A stretch of DNA of 64,000 nt, from positions 62,001-126,000 of the forward strand of contig JAHBXE010000002.1 of the NCBI GenBank assembly GCA_019636625.1, written 5' to 3'. The translations under genes were made by a program, and so were the position numbers. This document shows, one piece after another, positions 33,038 to 40,377 of this stretch (position 1 is the first letter of the stretch; each line of letters begins with the position of its first letter). The notes under the pieces are model-generated. The model had not been told where the DNA came from. It ran no database searches and saw only the letters and a program-made list of their open reading frames with translations. The stretch comes from Phycisphaeraceae bacterium. Its GTDB lineage: Bacteria; Planctomycetota; Phycisphaerae; Phycisphaerales; UBA1924.

Positions 33038-33924
33038 AACAACCTGTAATCCGTCCACGCCCCGCTGGCGACCATGCGGACGTAGAAGTCGGTGAAGCCG
33101 ACCCAGACGAGGCTGAACCAGGCCCACTTCATGTGGCCGCGGTTGAGGCAACTGACGCACTCGTAGGAGGTTCGACGCAGGCCCTTGGCGCCGATGCAGT
33201 CCTTCTTGCCGCCGACGAGGTGGCGGAGGGAGTGGCAGCCGAGGGTGTAACCGCCGAGGAGGATGGGGTTGATGGTGAGGATGAGGGAGCCGACGCCGAT
33301 GCCGAAGGAGCCCTTGCCGGTGTCGGGGTTGGTGAACCAGTAGGAGATGAGGGCGTCGTAGGAGAGGATGAGGATGAAGACGAGGGCGGCGTAGAGGAAG
33401 TAGCGGTGGATGTTCATGAGGATGAGGGGGAGCTTGGCCTCGCCGCGGTACTTCTTGCCGCGGAAGCCGGGCTCGCCGACGGCGCAGTTGAGGGGGTCGC
33501 CCCAGAAGGCCTTGTAGTAGGCGCCGCGGTAGTAGTAGCAGGTGAGGCGGAAGCCGGCGGGGAAGATGAGGATGAGGAAGGCGGGGGAGTAGGAGCCGGG
33601 GATGAAGTCCCAGAGGGAGACGAGCCAGGAGGGGGCCTCGCCGAACCAGGCGTGGCCGGAGGTCATGCCCGGGATGTCGTAGAGGACGGGGGAGTACATG
33701 GGGGAGAGGTAGTGGGCGACGGACTTGGTGCCGCCGAAGAGAGAGACGGTGGGGTGCGCGGCGGAGGCGAAGAAATTGCTCGCCTGAAAGGCGGCCCAGT
33801 TGGCGTAGACGAGGAAGGCGGTGAGGCCGAGGAAGACAGCGAGGGGCTGGACCCACCAGCGGTCCTGGCGCGAGGTTTCCGCCAGCGACCGGGGCTGGGG
33901 AAGAGGAACATTGACGCGACTCAT
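33034..33924 (-). CDS. sdhC: succinate dehydrogenase membrane anchor, actinobacterial Sdh1-like
   Basis: A 296-residue multi-helix membrane protein. It contains RWWVQPLAVFLGLTAFLVYA, YLSPMYSPVLYDIPG, FRLTCYYYRGAYYKAFW and LLGGYTLGCHSLRHLVGGKKD; this pattern is that of the long five-helix anchor of Mycobacterium-type Sdh1 (Rv0249c family) rather than the short SdhC/SdhD pair. Conserved histidines (IHRYFLYAAL, CHSLRH) are candidate haem ligands. It heads the operon, with AGGAG before the ATG at 33924. The C-terminus ends DYRLF, where the S23 element's inverted repeat provides the stop. The family link is from remembered sequence patterns. Confidence 0.8.
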   Translation of the reverse strand: MSRVNVPLPQPRSLAETSRQDRWWVQPLAVFLGLTAFLVYANWAAFQASNFFASAAHPTVSLFGGTKSVAHYLSPMYSPVLYDIPGMTSGHAWFGEAPSWLVSLWDFIPGSYSPAFLILIFPAGFRLTCYYYRGAYYKAFWGDPLNCAVGEPGFRGKKYRGEAKLPLILMNIHRYFLYAALVFILILSYDALISYWFTNPDTGKGSFGIGVGSLILTINPILLGGYTLGCHSLRHLVGGKKDCIGAKGLRRTSYECVSCLNRGHMKWAWFSLVWVGFTDFYVRMVASGAWTDYRLF

Positions 33925-33967
33925 GCGGGGCTCCTGACGCCGGCGGAGTGGGCCGGGTGGGGTCGAT

Positions 33968-34012
33968 ATCCTAACGGCCCTTTGGGTCCGAATCGACTTT
34001 CCTGTCGATTCG
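33968..34012 (-). promoter_or_regulatory. sdh promoter with candidate operator
   Basis: TAGGAT at 33968-33973 (read on the minus strand) is a -10 box about 44 bases before the sdhC ATG. Upstream, at about the -35 position, lies a perfect inverted repeat CGAATCGAC-TTTCCT-GTCGATTCG (33989-34012). Its size and placement fit a dimeric regulator binding site. Confidence 0.5.
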
Positions 34013-34127
34013 ATGGGATGGTCGGGTTGGAGGCGGGGGTTGGCCTTGAATCGTGGGGGAAGGGGCGAGACGACCATCGTCGAAGAGAGGACGGTGCGAA
34101 CCGGGGGTCCACGCGTGGAGTCCTTGC

Positions 34128-34153
34128 CACCAACTGCCCGCGGCAGGGTGGTG
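34128..34153 (+). repeat. REP-like hairpin, family B (short variant)
   Basis: CACCAACTGCC-CGC-GGCAGGGTGGTG, an imperfect stem with the family B ends, followed by TGCC. It lies with the 34204 copy in the gap between the sdh promoter and the hepT gene, where no gene is seen. Confidence 0.4.
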
Positions 34154-34203
34154 TGCCGTGGTCAGGATGAGGGTTTTTCAACTCACGGGTCTGGACGCCT
34201 TTG

Positions 34204-34233
34204 CACCACCTTTCCGCGGACGGAAAGGTGGTG
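34204..34233 (+). repeat. REP-like hairpin, family B
   Basis: A perfect 13-bp stem (CACCACCTTTCCG/CGGAAAGGTGGTG, loop CGGA) followed by GCACGG. It differs from the 27046 copy by a compensatory base-pair change, which shows that pairing is maintained. Confidence 0.75.
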
Positions 34234-34342
34234 GCACGGGGGGCCCACCGCGGGAGATCCAGATTGGGGCAAAGGCTTCGGCATCGCCTGGGAGAGGTGA
34301 CTTTGAGGTGTTGGTTTCGGGCGATCGCGGAGCGGGAGTCGA

Positions 34343-34723
34343 TTACGCCAATGGCTGATCAGGCGGCCATGAGGCGAGCGCTGTGCTGAGCGCCGCGATC
34401 AGCGGGGGCACATCGATTTCAACAGCGTCCCACACGCGGGCCGCGTCGATCGTGTCGTAGCCGTGGATCAGGCGATTGCGCATCCGGCGGACGCCGCGCC
34501 AGTCAACTCCCATGACGCGATTGCAGGTCGCATCGCTGACCTTGGTCGAGGCCTCGCCGATCACCTCGATGGACTTCACGACCGCGAGCAGCCGCATCTC
34601 GTCGGCTTCCAAGGCGGCGCGATCGAGGCCGGTGCAGTAACGTTCGACGCGCTGAGCGGCCTGCAGCATGTGCGTCAAGCGAATGCGGTCTTCGCGGAGC
34701 ACATCGGCAGGTTTACGCGGCAT
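34343..34723 (-). CDS. hepT: HepT-type toxin (HEPN RNase)
   Basis: A 126-residue HEPN-domain protein (DUF86). The active-site motif R-x4-H-x-Y is present exactly, in RRMRNRLIHGYD near residue 85; in studied MntA-HepT pairs the tyrosine is AMPylated by the antitoxin to silence the RNase. The upstream helix carries AVVKSIEVIGEAST, also typical. It overlaps the end of mntA by 11 bases, antitoxin first, the usual order. It is intact and lies in the REP-rich accessory stretch, with the sdh promoter on the other side. Confidence 0.88.
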   Translation of the reverse strand: MPRKPADVLREDRIRLTHMLQAAQRVERYCTGLDRAALEADEMRLLAVVKSIEVIGEASTKVSDATCNRVMGVDWRGVRRMRNRLIHGYDTIDAARVWDAVEIDVPPLIAALSTALASWPPDQPLA

Positions 34724-35015
34724 GCAGCAGCCTCGCCTGGGCTACGACTTCATCGCGGAAGTAACGCGAAAGGTCGGCGGCAGTGCGCAGGTCCACGCGC
34801 CGGCCAATGGCTTCGCTTAGTTCCGCTTCCAGGTTGGCGATTCCGATGAGGCCGATGCGCACTCCGGGCCGGAACTCCACCAGCATGTCCACATCGCTAT
34901 CAGGGCGAAAGTCATCGCGGAGAATACTGCCAAACAGCGAAAGTTTGGCCGCGCCGTAGCGGCAGCAGAGCTCCGCGATACGGTCCGACGGGAAGTTCAC
35001 GCCGTTGATGAGCAT
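34713..35015 (-). CDS. mntA: MntA-type nucleotidyltransferase antitoxin
   Basis: A 100-residue minimal nucleotidyltransferase. The motif G-S-x10-D-x-D is exact (GSILRDDFRPDSDVD, near residues 30-44), followed by MLVEFRPGVRIGLIGIANLEAEL and RRVDLRTAADLSRYF, as in the MntA/COG1669 family. It neutralises the HepT toxin by AMPylating its tyrosine. The ATG at 35015 gives the normal family start, with TACAAT 9 nt upstream; the open frame extends far upstream but is not conserved-looking. hepT overlaps its 3' end. Confidence 0.88.
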   Translation of the reverse strand: MLINGVNFPSDRIAELCCRYGAAKLSLFGSILRDDFRPDSDVDMLVEFRPGVRIGLIGIANLEAELSEAIGRRVDLRTAADLSRYFRDEVVAQARLLHAA

Positions 35016-35024
35016 AGCGATTGC

Positions 35025-35030
35025 ATTGTA
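35025..35030 (-). promoter_or_regulatory. -10 box of mntA-hepT
   Basis: TACAAT ends 9 nt before the mntA ATG, giving a leader of only about three bases. Expression is probably constitutive or autoregulated; no operator is obvious. Confidence 0.45.
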
Positions 35031-35200
35031 AGCGAGTTCGGGGGCGGCCGGAAAGCATGAACCGCGCCCGTTCGCCGCCACGACTGCCTTGGCAGTTGGT
35101 ACGACCTTGGCTCCGCCTGTTTGGGATCCGGATTCAAGCGGAGCGCCCGAGCGGACCACCTCGTCATAGACCCGTGAACGGGGGAGTTCGAACGCCCCTG

Positions 35201-35230
35201 CACTCACTTTCCGAAGACGGAATAGTGGTG
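35201..35230 (+). repeat. decayed REP-like hairpin, family B
   Basis: CACTCACTTTCCG-AAGA-CGGAATAGTGGTG followed by GCAAGG. It keeps the inner CCG/CGG pairing and the GTGGTGGCA end, but several outer pairs are lost. It is the only element seen in the gap 35016-35370 apart from the two promoters. Confidence 0.45.
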
Positions 35231-35359
35231 GCAAGGGGCAAGGATGTGAGCGGTTGGTTGACGGGGGCTTCCGCGCCCTGATGGTCGCGGTTCGGAGGGC
35301 GTGGAATGGGGCTGCGAGGATTGAGGCAGCGGTGGCGAGTCCGTGGGGTGATGGGGCCG

Positions 35360-35365
35360 AATAAT
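35360..35365 (+). promoter_or_regulatory. possible leaderless -10 box of the hydrolase gene
   Basis: AATAAT ends 5 nt before the ATG at 35371. It departs from TANNNT at the first base. Confidence 0.3.
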
Positions 35366-35370
35366 GGGGC

Positions 35371-36219
35371 ATGGGTTCTGAGGTTGGGCGAGCGTGGGCG
35401 CGGCGGGCGAGGCGGTATGCCGTGCTGGCGGTCGTGGTGTATGGGGTGTGGTTGACGCTGCTGTACTTCAAGCAGGATTCGATGGTGTTCCCGCGGCAGT
35501 ATGCGGGACCGGCGTTGCCGGAGGGGCGTTTGCCGCCGCGGGTTGAGTCGGTGTGGATTGAGGCGGGGCCGGGGGGAGTGCGCGTGGAGGGGTGGCTTCT
35601 TCCGGCGGAGCGCCCGGCGGTGGGGGATAAGCACCCGGCGGTGATCTACTGCCACGGGAACGCCGAGTTGATCGATGACAACATGGAGCGGGCGACGGAG
35701 TGGTCGAAACGTGGATTTGTGGTGCTGCTGCCGGAGTACCGGGGGTACGGGCGTTCGGGCGGGTCGCCGTCGCAGAGGGTGATCACGGAGGACATGGTGC
35801 GGTTCTACGACTGGCTGGTGGCGCGGCCGGAGGTGGACGGCTCGCGGGTGTTCGTGCATGGGCGGTCGCTGGGCGGGGGCGTGGCGGCGCAACTGGCGGC
35901 GCGGCGGCCGACGGCTGGTTTGGTCTTGGAATCTACATTTACGAGTATCGCGAGCTTCGCGTGGGGTGTGGGGGGAGTGCCGTGGATCGTGAAGCACCCG
36001 TTCCGGACGGATGTAGCGCTCCGGGGGTATGACAAGCCGGTGCTGATCTTTCACGGGCGGGAGGATGACATCATCCCGGTGTCGCACGGGAGGGCGCTGG
36101 CGGGGATGCTGACTCGAGCGATGTACGTGGAGACGGCGGGGGACCACATGAACTACCCGCCGGATGTGGGGGCCTTTTGGGATCGTGTGGATGAGTTCTT
36201 GAAGGAAGTGGGGAGGTAA
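35371..36219 (+). CDS. membrane-anchored alpha/beta hydrolase (ABHD13/BEM46-like)
   Basis: A 282-residue hydrolase with an N-terminal membrane helix (residues 15-33). The fold signature includes VIYCHGNAELIDDN (oxyanion), the nucleophile elbow VHGRSLGGGVA near residue 168, the acid in FHGREDDIIP near 230, and the histidine in TAGDHMNYPP near 260. These enzymes cleave esters or thioesters; the substrate is unknown. It is monocistronic, with the family C repeat downstream before pepA. Confidence 0.85.
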   Translation: MGSEVGRAWARRARRYAVLAVVVYGVWLTLLYFKQDSMVFPRQYAGPALPEGRLPPRVESVWIEAGPGGVRVEGWLLPAERPAVGDKHPAVIYCHGNAELIDDNMERATEWSKRGFVVLLPEYRGYGRSGGSPSQRVITEDMVRFYDWLVARPEVDGSRVFVHGRSLGGGVAAQLAARRPTAGLVLESTFTSIASFAWGVGGVPWIVKHPFRTDVALRGYDKPVLIFHGREDDIIPVSHGRALAGMLTRAMYVETAGDHMNYPPDVGAFWDRVDEFLKEVGR

Positions 36220-36253
36220 GGGGGAGGCGGGGTGGTAAGGGACGGGTGGGGGG

Positions 36254-36341
36254 CATCGAAGTGCCGACTCAAAGCCGTCGGCACTTCGATGGCACGGGCA
36301 CTTCGATGGCACCGGCATTTCGATGGCACGGGCATTTCGAT
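36254..36341 (+). repeat. REP-like hairpin, family C, with 17-bp tandem tail
   Basis: A perfect 15-bp stem (CATCGAAGTGCCGAC, 36254-36268, paired with 36277-36291) is followed by GGCACGG. From 36291 to 36341 the unit GGCACSGGCAYTTCGAT is repeated three times, each copy containing a half stem. It lies 58 bases before the pepA start and within its likely 5' region. Confidence 0.75.
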
Positions 36342-36398
36342 GGGACGGGAGGGCAGGGTGGTTTCCTACACTGTGCTCCCCCTTTTCTGGAGACTTTC

Positions 36399-37865
36399 AT
36401 GTTCGAGTCCATTCGAGTCCGTGCGGGTACGAACGCGGTGCTGGTGCTTGGGTACTTTCAGGGGGAGGGGCTGGACAAGGCCAGCAAGGGACTCGACAAG
36501 GAGGGTGCCGCCGCGGCGGCGCTGAAGCGTGCGGAGGCGACGGGGGATTCGGGGAGGATCACGGAGACGTTTTCCGGCAAGCGTCGGGTGCTGCTGGTGG
36601 GGATGGGGAAGCGGGAGAAGTTCGAGGTCGGCGCGTTGAGGAATATCGCGGCAGCGGTGGGGCGGAAGCTCAACGCGGTGAAGGAGGCGGCGGCGGAGGT
36701 GGAGTTCGGCGGGATCCTGGGGCGCGTGGATGCGGCGGAGGCCGGTCAGGCGTTCGGCGAGGGGCTGGGGCTGCTCGGGTGGGTGTGTGATCAGTTCAAG
36801 GGGAAGGCGACGGCGCGGGCGGAGCGGCTGAAGCTTTCGGTGCATTCGTCGAGCAAGGCGTTCAACGCGGGGATGGAGCGGGGGCTGGCGCTGGCGGAGT
36901 CGGCGAACTTCACGCGGACGCTGTCGGAGACGCCGCCGAACATCGCGACGACGGGGTACATGGCGGCGCAGGCGCAGAAGCTGGCGAGGCAGACGGGGCT
37001 TTCGTGCAAAGTGTTCAAGGGGGCGGACCTGGAGCGGGAGCGGTTCACGGGGCTCATCAATGTGGGTAAGGCGAGCGAGAACGAGCCGTGCATGATCCGG
37101 CTGGAGTATCGCCCCAAGGGCGCGGCGAGGTCGAGCAAGCCGGTGGTGCTGATCGGGAAGACGATGACGTACGACTCGGGGGGGCTTTCGCTGAAGGTGA
37201 ACAACGGGATGGTGGGGATGAAGCGGGACAAGGACGGGGGGTGCGGCGTGCTGGGCGCGATGCACGCGATCGCGACGGTGATCAAGCCGCGGGTGCCGGT
37301 GGTGGCGCTGCTGGCGGTGGCGGAGAACTCGATCAGCGATGAGGCGTACCGGCCGGACGATGTGCTGACGTACCGCAACGGGGTGACGGTGGAGGTGACG
37401 AACACGGACGCCGAGGGTCGGCTGGTGCTGGCGGATGCGTTCTGCTACGCGTGCGAGGTGGAGAAACCGGCGTACATCGTGGAACTTTCGACGCTGACGG
37501 GCGGGGTGGTGGTGGCGCTGGGCGGGACGTACGCGGGTCTGTTCTGTGATGATGACAGGCTGCGGCGGAAGATCGAGGCCGCGTCGGAAGCCAGCGGGGA
37601 GCGGGTTTGGCGGTTGCCGTTGCACCAGGAGTACCGGGACATGATGAAGAGCCCGGTGGCGGACATCCTGAACAGCAACCCGAACCGGAAGGCGCACCCG
37701 ATCCAGGGGGCGGCGTTCCTGTCGTACTTCGTGGAAGAGGGTGTGCCGTGGGCGCACATCGACATCGCTGGCGTGCACGCGGTCGAGGGCGAGACGGGGC
37801 CGTTCGTGAAGGGGCCGACGGGGTGGGGGGCGAGGTTGCTGGCGAGCCTGCTCGAGAACGAATAG
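36399..37865 (+). CDS. pepA: leucyl aminopeptidase (M17)
   Basis: A 488-residue two-metal aminopeptidase of the cytoplasm. The catalytic domain shows VLIGKTMTYDSGGLSLK (metal-binding K and D), MKRDKDGGCGVLGAM, VAENSISDEAYRPDDVL, the family signature NTDAEGRLVLADA near residue 338, and LSTLTGG. The N-terminal 150 residues are the less conserved M17 N-domain. The ATG at 36399 has GGAGA upstream, and TACACT further upstream is a likely -10 box. Some PepA proteins also bind DNA; nothing here shows this. Confidence 0.93.
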   Translation: MFESIRVRAGTNAVLVLGYFQGEGLDKASKGLDKEGAAAAALKRAEATGDSGRITETFSGKRRVLLVGMGKREKFEVGALRNIAAAVGRKLNAVKEAAAEVEFGGILGRVDAAEAGQAFGEGLGLLGWVCDQFKGKATARAERLKLSVHSSSKAFNAGMERGLALAESANFTRTLSETPPNIATTGYMAAQAQKLARQTGLSCKVFKGADLERERFTGLINVGKASENEPCMIRLEYRPKGAARSSKPVVLIGKTMTYDSGGLSLKVNNGMVGMKRDKDGGCGVLGAMHAIATVIKPRVPVVALLAVAENSISDEAYRPDDVLTYRNGVTVEVTNTDAEGRLVLADAFCYACEVEKPAYIVELSTLTGGVVVALGGTYAGLFCDDDRLRRKIEAASEASGERVWRLPLHQEYRDMMKSPVADILNSNPNRKAHPIQGAAFLSYFVEEGVPWAHIDIAGVHAVEGETGPFVKGPTGWGARLLASLLENE

Positions 37866-39122
37866 TCAACGGCGACCGTGAAACAGGCGTGAGGCTTCGC
37901 GCAGGAAGATGCGGCCGATGGAGGCCGGGGGGCGGCGCTGGGCGGTGCGAGCGGTGTCGATGGCCGCGGTCATCTGCGTGACGATGGTCGGCGGGTCGCA
38001 CAGTGCGGCGATTCGCGCGGGGGCGGCGGCGGCGAGGGTCCGTCGCAGGTGATCGTCCCGCAGGGCGCGGGCGAGGGCATCGGCGAGGCTGGCGGGGTTG
38101 CCGGCGCGGAAGAGGAGGCCGCTGCGCCCGTCCTCGATGATCTCGGCCATTCCGCCGGCGTCGGACCCGATTACGCAGGCACCGAGGGACATGGTTTCGA
38201 GGCAGACGTTCGGGAAGTTCTCCCAGGTGGAGGGGAAGCAGCACACGCCGCCGCGCTCCGTGATACCCCGGACGATGTTGAAGACCTCGGCGCGGGGCTT
38301 TCGAGGGTCGAAGGTGAAGCGACTGGCCCAGCGCGGCGGGATGGTGGCGCGGAGGTGGTCGAGCATGGAGCCGCCGCCGGGGGCGGTGCGGGTGTCGCTG
38401 CCGATAAGGCGGATGTGGAGGTCGGCACCGGCGTTGAGGAGGTCGAGGGCGGCGTGGATGAGCAGGTCGACGCCCTTTCGACGTTCGAGGCGGCCGTAGT
38501 AGAGCACGGTGGGATGGTGGCAGGGGACGGGGTTGGGGGCGGTGATGGAGTCGGGGCGGAAGGGATAGGGCACGACGGCGGTGGGACCGTGGAGGTGCAG
38601 GCGCGAGTGGATCCGGTCGAGGAGGGACCTGGAGGGCGAGGTCACGAGGTCGGCCCACTGGATGGATTGATCCTCGCGGCGCTGGAGATCGGTGGTTTCG
38701 GGGGTCGGGGGCTCGCCGTTGAGTTGGCGGCACTCGAACGTGGGTGTGTGCAGGCGGATGCCGAGAACCGCGCCGTGCAGTTCGCCGGCGTCTCGAGCGG
38801 CCAGCAGGGCGTCGTGGCCCTCGGCGCCGTAGTCGGGGAACTCGATGTAGTCGAAGGGGGAGCGGGCGTGGAGGTCGCGGAGCGCTCGGCGTACGCCCCG
38901 GCTGTGCGCGGCGTGCGGGAACCTGTGTCGGCGGGGCGGGACGGTGTGGCAGGCGGCGGCCAGTTGCGCCGGGCCGTGCTGCGTGAAGCCGGGGTGGTTC
39001 TCCGAGAGAACATGGACCTCGTGGCCCGCGGCGGCCCAGGCGCGGGACATTTCGGCGGCGTAGGTGCCGATGCCGGCGCCGAAGAACGGGATGACCTCTC
39101 GGGACACGAGGGCGATGCGCAT
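37866..39122 (-). CDS. glycosyltransferase family 4
   Basis: A 418-residue GT-B glycosyltransferase. It begins MRIALVSREVIPFFGAGIGTYAAEM, a nucleotide-sugar enzyme N-terminus, and has the C-domain signature VLYYGRLERRKGVDLLIHAAL, then ENFPNVCLETMSLGACVIGSDAGGMAEII with the ExxxxxxxE-type donor site. It is similar to the GT4 at 55256 (VSREYPPFFGGGIGTY), suggesting paralogues acting on related glycans. It starts 2 bases after the stop of the M24 peptidase and is cotranscribed with it. Confidence 0.85.
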   Translation of the reverse strand: MRIALVSREVIPFFGAGIGTYAAEMSRAWAAAGHEVHVLSENHPGFTQHGPAQLAAACHTVPPRRHRFPHAAHSRGVRRALRDLHARSPFDYIEFPDYGAEGHDALLAARDAGELHGAVLGIRLHTPTFECRQLNGEPPTPETTDLQRREDQSIQWADLVTSPSRSLLDRIHSRLHLHGPTAVVPYPFRPDSITAPNPVPCHHPTVLYYGRLERRKGVDLLIHAALDLLNAGADLHIRLIGSDTRTAPGGGSMLDHLRATIPPRWASRFTFDPRKPRAEVFNIVRGITERGGVCCFPSTWENFPNVCLETMSLGACVIGSDAGGMAEIIEDGRSGLLFRAGNPASLADALARALRDDHLRRTLAAAAPARIAALCDPPTIVTQMTAAIDTARTAQRRPPASIGRIFLREASRLFHGRR

Positions 39123-39124
39123 GG

Positions 39125-40315
39125 TCAGCCCAGCAGGACGATGTCGTCCTGGATGCAACTGGTGACGACGGGGCCCTTGGCGGGGTCCACGTAGACATTG
39201 ATTTCGAGGCGGACGCCGAAGTCGGGGAGGTAGAGGCCGGGTTCGATAGTGAAGCCGAGACCGGGGAGCATGTCGCGGGTGTCGTGGGTCTCGAGGTTGT
39301 CGAGGTTCATGCCAAGGCCGTGGACAGCGGGGCCCTGGCTGAGGGAGTGGCCGGTGCGGTGGCGGATGAACTTCTCAAAGCCGGCGCCGATGAGTTGTTC
39401 ACGCGAGGCGTCGTCGAGCTGCCAGCCCTGGATCGGTTGCTTTCGCTGCCAGGCGTCGACAGCGCGGGCGAGGGAAGCATCGCGGGCGGCCTTGACGGCG
39501 GTGAAGACCTCGCGGTGCCTGGCGGGAACTTCGCGCCCGGCGAAGGCGACCCACGTGATGTCGGAGAAGATGTTGTCCTCGCCGGGGTGGCGGGCCCAGA
39601 GGTCGATGAGGACCCAGTCGCCCTTGCGGATGGGTGTGGGGTTGGCGGCCGAGGGTCCGTAGTGCGGATCGCCGGCGTGGGCGTTGACGGCGACGATGAC
39701 TTCGTCGGCGGTCTCGAGGCCCTCCTGCTTGAAGCGGTCGTGGATGAAGGCCTGGACCTCGTGCTCGAGGATGGGCTTGTTGTGCGCGAGCGATTGGCGG
39801 ATGAGGTCGAAGGCCTGGTCCTTGATGGCGGCGACGCGGGCGGAGGCGTCGAGGTGGAGGCGGTGGGACTCGGGCGACCAGCGGGCGATGGCGTGCTGGA
39901 CGAGATTGGCGGAGGAGACGACTTCGAAGCCCAGGGCCCGCATCATTTCGATCGTGCCGGCATCCGCGATGGAGACGACGGGGAGTGCGCAGCCCGGGGC
40001 GTACTCCATCGCGATGCGGGTGCAACCGGCGAGGAGGGATGAGAGGTCGGCGGCGATCTGGGGCCAACCGAGGTAAACCTTGGGTTCGACGGGGGCGCCG
40101 GCGAGGGTGAGATCCTGGAACTGCGCGGCGTCGATGCCGTGGACCAGTACGCGCGGGGGCGCATCGGCACGGATGACGAGGTAGACGCGGCGGGTGGTCC
40201 AGCGTTTGCCGGGGAGGAGGCGGGAGAGCACGAAGTTGCTGGCGCGGAAGTCGTAGAGGACCCAGGCGTCGATCCGCTGCGAACGCATGGCGGACTGGAG
40301 ATCGGGGAGGTTCAT
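39125..40315 (-). CDS. Xaa-Pro dipeptidase-like M24 peptidase
   Basis: A 396-residue pita-bread-fold metallopeptidase. The five metal ligands are visible: D in WVLIDLWA, D in FSDITWV, H in RTGHSLSQGPAVHG, E in FTIEPGLYLPD, and E in VRLEINVYV. The N-terminal creatinase-like domain precedes them. It would cleave X-Pro dipeptides or related substrates. TACACT lies exactly 6 nt before the ATG, divergent to dtd. The coupled GT4 downstream has no obvious functional link. Confidence 0.88.
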   Translation of the reverse strand: MNLPDLQSAMRSQRIDAWVLYDFRASNFVLSRLLPGKRWTTRRVYLVIRADAPPRVLVHGIDAAQFQDLTLAGAPVEPKVYLGWPQIAADLSSLLAGCTRIAMEYAPGCALPVVSIADAGTIEMMRALGFEVVSSANLVQHAIARWSPESHRLHLDASARVAAIKDQAFDLIRQSLAHNKPILEHEVQAFIHDRFKQEGLETADEVIVAVNAHAGDPHYGPSAANPTPIRKGDWVLIDLWARHPGEDNIFSDITWVAFAGREVPARHREVFTAVKAARDASLARAVDAWQRKQPIQGWQLDDASREQLIGAGFEKFIRHRTGHSLSQGPAVHGLGMNLDNLETHDTRDMLPGLGFTIEPGLYLPDFGVRLEINVYVDPAKGPVVTSCIQDDIVLLG

Positions 40316-40321
40316 GGGGGC

Positions 40322-40327
40322 AGTGTA
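40322..40327 (-). promoter_or_regulatory. leaderless -10 box of the M24/GT4 operon
   Basis: TACACT-GCCCCC-ATG, with 6-nt spacing, faces the dtd promoter across about 40 bases. Confidence 0.6.
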
Positions 40328-40365
40328 GTCGGCGGTGGTGCGGCGATTGGCGGGAGGGGGTGTGG

Positions 40366-40371
40366 TACGCT
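40366..40371 (+). promoter_or_regulatory. leaderless -10 box of dtd
   Basis: TACGCT is followed by TGGGTC (6 nt) and the ATG at 40378. Confidence 0.6.
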
Positions 40372-40377
40372 TGGGTC

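Noticed and set aside
33133-34170. A 345-codon plus-strand frame opposite sdhC
   Set aside because: It consists almost only of A, E, G and V and mirrors a membrane protein gene; sdhC is supported by family motifs.
35164-36318. A 384-codon minus-strand frame opposite the alpha/beta hydrolase
   Set aside because: It is an R/P/H-rich shadow; the plus-strand gene has a complete catalytic triad pattern.
37333-39198. A 621-codon open frame on the minus strand over pepA and the GT4 gene
   Set aside because: It is rich in R, P and H with no family motif, overlaps two recognisable genes, and is a high-G+C artefact.
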